Shown in pieces: positions 1 to 4,934 of a DNA stretch of 6,414 nucleotides. The position numbers and the translations under genes were made by a program. This stretch comes from Betaproteobacteria bacterium (GTDB taxonomy: Bacteria > Pseudomonadota > Gammaproteobacteria > Burkholderiales > Thiobacillaceae), in contig VGVU01000072.1 of assembly GCA_016873905.1 (NCBI GenBank), positions 1-6,414 on the forward strand, written 5' to 3'. The notes under the pieces are model-generated. The model saw nothing but the letters and a program-made list of their open reading frames with translations, had not been told where the DNA came from and did not search any database. Positions within the stretch are counted from its first letter, which is position 1; each line of letters starts with the position of its first letter.

Positions 1-137
1 CGCACACCGACGGCACCCCCGCACCGGCCCCGGTACTGCGCGGCAAGCACTGCAAGGAATGCGGCAACGCGGCGGTCATCAAGAAGGATGGCTGCGAGTT
101 CTGCACCGCCTGTGGCGCAGTCGGCGCCTGCGGTTAA
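1..137 (+). CDS. nrdJ: Vitamin B12-dependent ribonucleotide reductase, C-terminal end (partial)
   Basis: Only the last 44 codons are present, in the frame whose codons begin at position 3, ending at TAA 135-137. The tail carries four cysteine pairs or singles in the order CKEC, GCEFC, CTACG and ACG, ending in GACG. A cysteine-rich tail of this kind, with an IKKDGC segment, is typical of adenosylcobalamin-dependent class II ribonucleoside-diphosphate reductases, where it forms a zinc-binding module and a redox-active pair that re-reduces the active site. The preceding Pro/Ala-rich stretch fits the linker usually found there. The enzyme makes deoxyribonucleotides in the cytoplasm. The catalytic barrel lies outside the window, so the assignment rests on the tail alone. 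Another zinc-ribbon protein is the alternative. Confidence 0.72.
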   Translation, partial: HTDGTPAPAPVLRGKHCKECGNAAVIKKDGCEFCTACGAVGACG

Positions 138-158
138 CCGCGGCTAATCGCGGCTAAC
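129..158. repeat. 10-bp tandem repeat, three copies, over the nrdJ stop codon
   Basis: Three successive 10-base units run from 129: tgcggttaac, cgcggctaat and cgcggctaac, followed by a degenerate fourth start at 159. Each unit contains TAA. Because the unit is 10 bases, the three TAAs (135, 145, 155) fall in all three forward frames. The first copy includes the true stop codon of the reductase. The region also contains a 12-bp palindrome at 130-141 and 5-bp GC stems, but no T-tract, so it is not called a terminator. Confidence 0.7.
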
Positions 159-169
159 CGCGCGGCTGA

Positions 170-808
170 TCAACGGTTGACGCCGTAGCCCTGAAACGCC
201 ACCAGGGCCTCGTCCATCTCCGCATCGGTCAGCAACACCGGCTCACCCAACTGGCAGGCACGCCAGTATTGCTCGCACAGGGCCTCGACCTCAATGGCTA
301 CCGCCAAGGCCTGTTGCAGGTCGCGGCCCACCGCCACCTGGCCGTGATTGGCCATGAGGCAAGCGCGCAAACCACCCATCGCTGCGAGGATGTTGTTCGA
401 CAACGCCTGGGTACCGAAGGTGGCGTAATCGGCACACGGAATCGTTTTTCCACCCGCCGCCGCGATCATGTAGTTGAAGGGCGGAATCCCCCGCCGCAGA
501 CAGGCCAGACTCACCGCGAAGGGCGAATGCACATGCACCACCGCCCCCACCTCCGGGCGCGCCGCATACAGGTCGCGGTGAAAACGCCATTCACTCGAGG
601 GCTTCAGATTCCCCGCCCAGGAGCCATCCATGGCCACAAACACCACTTGCTCGGAGTGCACCTCCGCCGACGGAACGCCCGACGGCGTTACTAAAAAACC
701 CGCCCCGAAGCGAGTGCTCACATTTCCCGAACTGATCCGGTTCAGGCGCTCGTGCACCGTACGCGCCGAGATCTCAGCAACCTGTTTACGCAGCGTGAAT
801 TCATCCAT
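170..808 (-). CDS. Class II aldolase/adducin family protein, fuculose-1-phosphate aldolase type
   Basis: This 212-residue protein has the complete active site of the class II aldolase family, at the same numbering as I recall for E. coli FucA: SGN at 27-29 and TPSG at 41-44 for the phosphate, Glu73 as the acid/base, and His92, His94 (HVHS) and His155 (MANHG) as zinc ligands. Tyr113, Phe131 and a near-C-terminal Tyr208 also match FucA. Such enzymes cleave a ketose or deoxyketose 1-phosphate to dihydroxyacetone phosphate and an aldehyde in the cytoplasm, usually as tetramers. The start is well supported: GGAGGGG lies about 5 bases before the ATG. No fucose genes are nearby, so the substrate is uncertain. 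It could be fuculose 1-phosphate or 5-deoxyribulose 1-phosphate from 5'-deoxyadenosine salvage; a methylthioribulose-1-phosphate dehydratase or another family member is less likely. It converges on nrdJ with 32 bases between them. Confidence 0.88.
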   Translation of the reverse strand: MDEFTLRKQVAEISARTVHERLNRISSGNVSTRFGAGFLVTPSGVPSAEVHSEQVVFVAMDGSWAGNLKPSSEWRFHRDLYAARPEVGAVVHVHSPFAVSLACLRRGIPPFNYMIAAAGGKTIPCADYATFGTQALSNNILAAMGGLRACLMANHGQVAVGRDLQQALAVAIEVEALCEQYWRACQLGEPVLLTDAEMDEALVAFQGYGVNR

Positions 809-826
809 TTTGCCCCTCCGATATAT

Positions 827-856
827 GGGTTACAGACTCAGGGGTTACAGACTCAG
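827..856. repeat. 15-bp perfect tandem duplication in the aldolase leader
   Basis: The unit gggttacagactcag occurs twice back to back, at 827-841 and 842-856, without a mismatch. It lies directly upstream of the Shine-Dalgarno sequence of the class II aldolase, so it would be in the mRNA leader or promoter of that gene. It could be a recent slippage duplication or a pair of binding sites. Confidence 0.9.
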
Positions 857-894
857 ACGCCTCCTGATACGCCCTTGTCAGCCGTTCGGTCTAA

Positions 895-922
895 TTGACA
901 CTGTCTCATTGTCACTGATATT
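895..922 (+). promoter_or_regulatory. Probable sigma70 promoter of nadA
   Basis: A perfect -35 hexamer TTGACA (895-900) is followed after 16 bases by GATATT (917-922), which matches four of six -10 positions. Transcription would start near 929-930, giving a leader of about 35 bases before the nadA ATG. The -35 box overlaps a small palindrome, GACA-C-TGTC (897-905), and a TGACA/TGTCA inverted pair (896-914). These could be an operator, but I recognise no regulator for them. Confidence 0.5.
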
Positions 923-964
923 GGGCAGATTATGCGTTGATTTCGCGGGTTAAAATAACGCCCC

Positions 965-2035
965 ATGAACACCGTCGTTTCCATACCCGCCGCCCATCCC
1001 GTCACCGACATTCCGCCGGTCGTCGAGGAGCAACTCACGGCGGCCGAACGCACCGAACTGATCGCCCGCATCAAGGCGCGGATGGCCGAACAGAATGCCG
1101 TGCTGGTCGCGCATTACTACACCTCGGCCGACCTGCAACGGCTGGCCGAGGAGACGGGCGGCTGCGTGTCTGATTCGCTGGAGATGGCGCGTTTTGGCCA
1201 TGCCTCCAAGGCCCGGACCCTGCTGGTCGCGGGGGTGCGCTTCATGGGCGAGACGGCCAAGATCCTCAACCCGGAAAAGCGCGTGCTGATGCCCGACCTG
1301 GGCGCCGAGTGTTCCCTCGACCTGTCCTGCCCGGCGGACGAGTTCTCGGCCTTTTGCGACCAGCACCCCGACCGCACTGTCGTGGTGTACGCCAACACCT
1401 CGGCGGCGGTGAAGGCGCGCGCCGACTGGATGGTGACCTCCAGCATTGCGGTCAAGGTCGTACAACACCTGCACGCGCAGGGCCAAAAGATTCTCTGGGC
1501 GCCGGATCGTTTCCTCGGTGACTTTGTGCAGCGTGAAACGGGTGCCGACATGCTGCTCTGGCAAGGCTCCTGCGTCATCCACGAACGCTTTAAGGCCGAA
1601 GGCATTGCTGAACTTAAACGCCAATACCCGGATGCCGCCGTGCTGGTGCATCCCGAATCGCCCGCCAGCGTCATCAAAATGGCCGATGTCGTGGGCTCCA
1701 CGACGCAACTCATTCGTGCCGCCGCGGAATTACCCAACCCAACCCTGATCGTCGCCACCGACAACGGCATTTTCTACAAGATGCAGGCCGCAGCCCCCGG
1801 GAAAACGCTGCTCGAGGCGCCTGTCGGCGGCCACGGCGCCACCTGCATTTCCTGCGCGCACTGCCCGTGGATGGCCATGAACGGCCTTAAAAAACTGCTG
1901 CATGTGCTGGAAACGGGCGAGAACGAGATCCTCATCGACCCCGCCATTGGCAACCAGGCCATTCACTCGATCAACCGCATGCTCACCTTTGCCGGGCAGC
2001 AAGGCATCACGCTGGCCGGAAAAAGCGCGGACTAG
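965..2035 (+). CDS. nadA: Quinolinate synthase
   Basis: NadA condenses iminoaspartate with dihydroxyacetone phosphate to form quinolinate, the second step of de novo NAD synthesis, in the cytoplasm. The 356 residues are close to the E. coli protein in length and sequence. Landmarks include VAHYYT (48-53), CVSDSLEMARFG (67-78), VRFMGETAKIL (91-101), VVYANTSAAVKARADW (140-155), HPESP (229-233) and VATDNGIFYKM (263-273). The three [4Fe-4S] ligands correspond to Cys116, Cys203 and Cys300, the last in the CxxCxxC motif 294-300. The ATG at 965 fits the family's N-terminal extension before NAVLVAHYY, but no clear Shine-Dalgarno precedes it. The partner gene nadB is not in the window. It is divergent from the aldolase and is followed by a bidirectional terminator, so it is probably monocistronic. 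Confidence 0.97.
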   Translation: MNTVVSIPAAHPVTDIPPVVEEQLTAAERTELIARIKARMAEQNAVLVAHYYTSADLQRLAEETGGCVSDSLEMARFGHASKARTLLVAGVRFMGETAKILNPEKRVLMPDLGAECSLDLSCPADEFSAFCDQHPDRTVVVYANTSAAVKARADWMVTSSIAVKVVQHLHAQGQKILWAPDRFLGDFVQRETGADMLLWQGSCVIHERFKAEGIAELKRQYPDAAVLVHPESPASVIKMADVVGSTTQLIRAAAELPNPTLIVATDNGIFYKMQAAAPGKTLLEAPVGGHGATCISCAHCPWMAMNGLKKLLHVLETGENEILIDPAIGNQAIHSINRMLTFAGQQGITLAGKSAD

Positions 2036-2081
2036 GGTCCCCAAAACAGCGCTCTGACACGCAACACGCCGCGTCTTGCGT

Positions 2082-2120
2082 CTGTATCTCGCGCCTGTCT
2101 CTCGCGTCTGTCTCTCGCGC
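2082..2120. repeat. 13-bp tandem repeat, three copies
   Basis: Three contiguous 13-base units lie at 2082-2094 (ctgtatctcgcgc), 2095-2107 (ctgtctctcgcgt) and 2108-2120 (ctgtctctcgcgc), each differing from a neighbour by one or two bases. A weaker related stretch precedes them (about 2069-2081). They sit in the gap between nadA and its terminator. The tract is pyrimidine-rich on the + strand and would be in the nadA 3' untranslated RNA. Confidence 0.8.
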
Positions 2121-2125
2121 CCATG

Positions 2126-2153
2126 CAAAAGCCCCGCCGTGGCGGGGCTTTTG
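2126..2153. terminator. Bidirectional intrinsic terminator between nadA and trpB2
   Basis: The arms CAAAAGCCCCGCC (2126-2138) and GGCGGGGCTTTTG (2141-2153) are perfect inverse complements separated by GT. The GC-rich core flanked by A4 on one side and T4 on the other makes a rho-independent terminator that can serve both strands. It ends nadA 90 bases after its stop and the converging tryptophan synthase gene 15 bases after its stop. Confidence 0.9.
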
Positions 2154-2168
2154 GGTCACAACGCTTAC

Positions 2169-3533
2169 TCAACCGACTTTTGGCAAGCGCGCCAGAGCCG
2201 CCTCGATGGCGTGATCCGGATGCTCGTAGTCTTCCAGCTCGCCGGCAAAATACTTGTCGTAGCTGGCCATGTCGAAATGGCCGTGGCCGGACAGGTTGAT
2301 GAGCAGGGTCTTGGGCTCGCCGCTGGCCTTGCAGCGCAGCGCCTCATCAATGGCGGCACGCACCGCGTGGCAGGATTCCGGCGCGGGAATAATGCCCTCG
2401 GTGCGCGCAAACTGCACGCCCGCCTCGAAGGTCGCCTTCTGGGGAACGGCGACAGCCTCGATCAATTTCTCGTGATAGAGCTGCGACACCAGCGGCGAAT
2501 CACCGTGATAACGCAGACCGCCCGCGTGAATGCCTGGCGGCATGAAATCGTGGCCCAGGGTGTACATCTTCATCAGCGGCGTATAGCCGGACGCGTCGCC
2601 GAAGTCGTAGGCGTAAACCCCTTTCGTCAGGGTCGGACAGGAAGAAGGTTCGACCGCGACGAAACGCAGGTTTTGCGCCCGCTTGTCGCCCGCCGCCTTG
2701 TCAGCAAAGAAGGGGAAGGTCACGCCGGCGAAATTACAGCCGCCCCCGCAAGGCGCAAAAATCATGTCGGGATAATCGCCGACCTTCTCAAACTGTTTCT
2801 TGGCTTCCTGACCGATGACCGTCTGATGCAGCAGCACATGGTTCAGCACCGAGCCCAACGCATAGTTGGTATCGGCACGGCTGGCCGCCTCCTCGACCGC
2901 CTCGGAAATGGCGATACCGAGACTGCCCGGATTGTCTGGATCGGCCGCCAGCACCTGACGGCCAGCCTCTGTCATGTTCGTCGGACTGGCGAACACCTCC
3001 GCCCCCCAGGTCTGCATCATCGAGCGGCGGAAGGGCTTTTGGTGATACGACACCTTCACCATGTAAATGCGGATCTCCAGACCAAACATCTGCCCGGCGA
3101 GAGCCAGCGACGAACCCCACTGCCCGGCACCCGTCTCCGTAGTGAGTCGGTTGATGCCCGCCATCTTGTTGTAATAGGCCTGCGGAATGGCCGAGTTGGG
3201 CTTGTGCGACCCGGCCGGCGAGACCCCTTCATACTTGTAATAAATCTTGCAGGGCGTGCCGAGCGCAGCCTCCAGACGATGCGCACGCACCAGCGGCGAT
3301 GGCCGCCACAAGCGATAGGCCTCGCGCACCGGCTCGGGAATCGGGATCCAACGCTCAGCCGACATCTCCTGTTCGAGGATGTTGCCCGGGAAAATGGCCA
3401 GCATTTTTTCCGGCGCCAGCGGTCCACCGTCACCCCCCAGCGGTGGCGCGGGCGGGTTGGGCAGATCGGCGACAATGTTGTACCAATGCGTAGGAATGTC
3501 TTTTTCGTCGAGCAGGATCTTGGTCTCAGGCAT
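2169..3533 (-). CDS. trpB2: TrpB2-type tryptophan synthase beta chain (PLP-dependent)
   Basis: The 454-residue protein is a fold-type II PLP enzyme of the TrpB2 branch, which makes L-tryptophan from indole and serine. It has the N-terminal DEKDIPTHWYNIVADLP segment (9-25) and extra N-terminal length typical of TrpB2. The PLP lysine is Lys111 in GSHKPNSA (109-116), the catalytic glutamate is Glu134 in ETGAGQWG (133-140), the cofactor-phosphate loop is CGGGCNFAG (262-270), and the TrpB2-like NLSGHGHFDM lies at 413-422. The start at 3533 is chosen because GGAG precedes it by 7 bases and family homology begins there; an in-frame GTG at 3590 would add 19 unrelated residues. There is no trpA beside it, as is usual for TrpB2, which is thought to salvage free indole or to have a still unclear serine-dependent role. 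It converges on nadA. Confidence 0.93.
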   Translation of the reverse strand: MPETKILLDEKDIPTHWYNIVADLPNPPAPPLGGDGGPLAPEKMLAIFPGNILEQEMSAERWIPIPEPVREAYRLWRPSPLVRAHRLEAALGTPCKIYYKYEGVSPAGSHKPNSAIPQAYYNKMAGINRLTTETGAGQWGSSLALAGQMFGLEIRIYMVKVSYHQKPFRRSMMQTWGAEVFASPTNMTEAGRQVLAADPDNPGSLGIAISEAVEEAASRADTNYALGSVLNHVLLHQTVIGQEAKKQFEKVGDYPDMIFAPCGGGCNFAGVTFPFFADKAAGDKRAQNLRFVAVEPSSCPTLTKGVYAYDFGDASGYTPLMKMYTLGHDFMPPGIHAGGLRYHGDSPLVSQLYHEKLIEAVAVPQKATFEAGVQFARTEGIIPAPESCHAVRAAIDEALRCKASGEPKTLLINLSGHGHFDMASYDKYFAGELEDYEHPDHAIEAALARLPKVG

Positions 3534-3540
3534 GTTGCGT

Positions 3541-3544
3541 CTCC
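3541..3544 (-). promoter_or_regulatory. Shine-Dalgarno that sets the trpB2 start
   Basis: On the minus strand GGAG is placed 7 bases before the ATG at 3533. The in-frame GTG 57 bases further upstream (3590) would yield a longer product but translates to residues unlike the family, so the ATG is preferred. Confidence 0.7.
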
Positions 3545-3553
3545 GTAAGTTGT

Positions 3554-3570
3554 ATTGCTCCCCGAGCAAT
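3554..3570. promoter_or_regulatory. 17-bp palindrome in the trpB2 leader region
   Basis: The sequence attgctc-ccc-gagcaat is a perfect inverted repeat with 7-base arms and a 3-base centre, placed 9 bases upstream of the trpB2 Shine-Dalgarno and between the divergent trpB2 and Nudix genes. It could be an operator for a dimeric repressor or a leader hairpin of trpB2. No T-tract follows on either strand, so it is not an intrinsic terminator. Confidence 0.5.
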
Positions 3571-3583
3571 GAGGGCGAAGCAT

Positions 3584-3611
3584 ACGACACTCACATGGGT
3601 ACGGATATACT
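3584..3611 (+). promoter_or_regulatory. Possible promoter of the Nudix gene
   Basis: A good -10 element TATACT (3606-3611, five of six matches) is preceded after 16 bases by ACGACA (3584-3589, four of six matches to TTGACA). Transcription would begin near 3618, about 33 bases before the ATG. The -35 is weak, so the call is tentative. Confidence 0.4.
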
Positions 3612-3650
3612 GACATTCCACACGAAACCAGGCCCCCAACCGCTACGACC

Positions 3651-4196
3651 ATGACCACCCCCAACCTCACTGAACACACCCTCGACAGCGTTCAGGTCCT
3701 GGATGGCCGCTTGCTCAAGGTCTATCGCGACCGCGTCGGCCTGCCTAACGGTCACGAGTCCAGCCGCGAATACATTCGCCACCCCGGCGCGGCCGTCATC
3801 ATTCCGCTGTTTGCAAACGGCGACATCCTTCTGGAGCGCCAGCACCGCTACCCCCTGCACCGTGACTTTTTGGAGCTGCCCGCCGGAAAGTTTGACCCCC
3901 ACGAGGCCGACCTGGCCTGCGCCCAGCGCGAACTCATCGAGGAAACCGGGTACGCCGCCGAACGCTGGGACTATCTCACCACGCTCTATCCCTGTATCGG
4001 CTATTCCGATGAACGGCTGGTGTTTTATCTCGCCCGCGACCTGAAAGAGGTCGGCGCGGCCCTGGATGAGGATGAGTTTCTGGAGATCCTGCGGGTCCCG
4101 ATGACCGAGGCCCTGGCGATGATCAAGGATGGCCGCATCGACGAGGCCAAGACCGTGATGGGCCTGCTCTGGTTACAGCAGTCGGGGCTAATCTAA
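3651..4196 (+). CDS. Nudix hydrolase, ADP-ribose pyrophosphatase type
   Basis: The 181-residue protein carries an intact Nudix box at 79-101: Gly79, Glu85, Arg93-Glu94 and Glu97-Glu98-Thr-Gly100, the magnesium-binding, catalytic signature. After the box, LYPCIGYSDE (112-121) matches the proline and SDE pattern of ADP-ribose pyrophosphatases, which hydrolyse ADP-ribose to AMP and ribose 5-phosphate. The N-terminal strand region and the ERQHRYP segment (62-68) before the box also fit this group, whose members act as cytoplasmic dimers. The likely job is removal or recycling of free ADP-ribose from NAD turnover. No clear Shine-Dalgarno precedes the ATG. The 3' end overlaps the converging small gene by 9 bases with no terminator between them. 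Other nucleoside-diphosphate sugars or GDP-mannose are possible substrates. Confidence 0.88.
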   Translation: MTTPNLTEHTLDSVQVLDGRLLKVYRDRVGLPNGHESSREYIRHPGAAVIIPLFANGDILLERQHRYPLHRDFLELPAGKFDPHEADLACAQRELIEETGYAAERWDYLTTLYPCIGYSDERLVFYLARDLKEVGAALDEDEFLEILRVPMTEALAMIKDGRIDEAKTVMGLLWLQQSGLI

Positions 4197-4442
4197 CCAA
4201 CGGATCAGGTAATACAACCGGACTCCCTCCGACGAGAGAGAGGGCCCACTCGCAACGGCCGCATAGTGTCCAGTATCGTGATCAGCCCGAGCTCGCGCCG
4301 ATGCCTCGTCTGCGCAAAGGGTCACGCAGGTCTCGGGGATACGCCGGCGATTACGCCCCTTGGGGGCATACACCACACACCATTGCGGACTCACGACCCC
4401 AGACTGGGTATCGCTCACCAGACTGGTAATGGATACCCCCAT
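4188..4442 (-). CDS. Small conserved-looking protein of unknown function, 84 aa
   Basis: I do not recognise a named family. The 84-residue frame begins 7 bases after the stop of the upstream 96-residue gene and has no strong ribosome binding site, so translational coupling is likely. The sequence looks like a real folded protein: a strand-like SPQWCVVYAPKGRNRRRIP (18-36), a DEASARARAD helix (45-54), and a C-terminal SSEGVRLYYLIRWL (70-83). The basic GRNRRR patch (29-34) could contact nucleic acid or a phosphate, but that is a guess. There is no signal peptide or membrane segment. Two cysteines lie at 39 close spacing (Cys39 and Cys43), without a metal-site pattern. It overlaps the Nudix gene's 3' end by 9 bases on the opposite strand. 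An in-frame ATG at 4511 exists but would overlap the upstream gene heavily. Confidence 0.62.
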   Translation of the reverse strand: MGVSITSLVSDTQSGVVSPQWCVVYAPKGRNRRRIPETCVTLCADEASARARADHDTGHYAAVASGPSLSSEGVRLYYLIRWLD

Positions 4443-4449
4443 TACCGGC

Positions 4450-4740
4450 TTAATGCTTGGTCGGCGGGATAAATTCGAGCGGCTGGACAGCAGCGGGGGC
4501 CGCATCGCCACCCGCCATGACGGGACGGGCCGAAGTATTCAGCCCTAGCGCAGCCGCCAATTCCTGCTCCCGCGCCGAAATAAGCCCCAGGCACATGCGG
4601 ATGTTTTCGACCGTCTCCGTCTTCAGCGGGCTTTCAAAATCCGCTCGGGGGGCACAATCACGCGCCACCGAAGTCAGCGTTTTGCGCATGGCGCGCAGAA
4701 TCTGTTGTTCTTTGGAAAGTTCGTTGGGGTTATCTGACAT
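4450..4740 (-). CDS. Small helical protein of unknown function, 96 aa
   Basis: No named domain is recognised with certainty; it resembles short conserved hypothetical proteins of gammaproteobacteria that start with an LSKEQQILR-like motif. Residues 8-67 are rich in helix formers: LSKEQQILRAMRKTLTSVAR (8-27) is amphipathic and basic, and ETVENIRMCLGLISAREQEL (42-61) is a second helix. The tail from about 68 is Ala/Pro-rich and probably disordered. There is no signal peptide or transmembrane segment, so it should be cytoplasmic. AAGG about 7 bases before the ATG is a usable ribosome binding site, and a sigma70-like promoter lies just upstream. The 84-residue gene follows after 7 bases, so the two form a likely operon. 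Function is unknown. Confidence 0.78.
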   Translation of the reverse strand: MSDNPNELSKEQQILRAMRKTLTSVARDCAPRADFESPLKTETVENIRMCLGLISAREQELAAALGLNTSARPVMAGGDAAPAAVQPLEFIPPTKH

Positions 4741-4766
4741 GACGCGGCCTTTTCTAAACTCAGCTC

Positions 4767-4795
4767 ATTTTCATGGCCGCCTTGAAACAGGTCAA
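4767..4795 (-). promoter_or_regulatory. Probable promoter of the two small unknown genes
   Basis: On the minus strand TTGACC (4795-4790) is followed after 17 bases by GAAAAT (4772-4767), matching five and four of six consensus positions. Transcription would start near 4760, about 20 bases before the ATG at 4740, and would cover both small genes. Confidence 0.5.
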
Positions 4796-4934
4796 CCCTA
4801 AAGACAACCCTGTCATTCAGGACCAGAGGGGTTGCAGCCGGCAAGCACAGTGTGCAATAACGGCATAGCATTGCCACTTGTTGCACCGTAATGATGTACC
4901 GTCGTTACCTATTACACCATTTTAGGAACCGCCA

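Noticed and set aside
138..169. GC stems between nrdJ and the aldolase as a terminator
   Set aside because: The stems are 5-6 pairs, mutually exclusive, and lack a T-tract; they follow from the tandem repeat.
950..1708. A 252-codon open frame on the - strand inside nadA
   Set aside because: It lies wholly opposite nadA, whose sequence is unmistakable. Its His/Gly/Arg-rich composition is that of a shadow frame.
2076..3548. A 490-codon open frame on the + strand opposite trpB2
   Set aside because: It is antisense to a well-supported enzyme, matches no family, and runs through the terminator. Long open antisense frames are expected in GC-rich coding DNA.
3534..3590. Upstream GTG start for trpB2
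   Set aside because: The 19 extra residues do not look like TrpB2, and the ATG at 3533 has a GGAG at the right distance.
3056..3679. A 207-codon - strand frame over the 5' part of trpB2
   Set aside because: It is out of frame with trpB2 on the same strand and Arg-rich, with no domain; trpB2 explains the region.
4850..4869. CRP-like site (TGTG followed by CATA) upstream of the porin
   Set aside because: The second half does not match the TCACA half-site, so it is too weak to call.
4674..4886. A 70-codon - strand frame upstream of the small genes
   Set aside because: It overlaps the start of the 96-residue gene in another frame, has no clear ribosome binding site and is cysteine-rich without a pattern.
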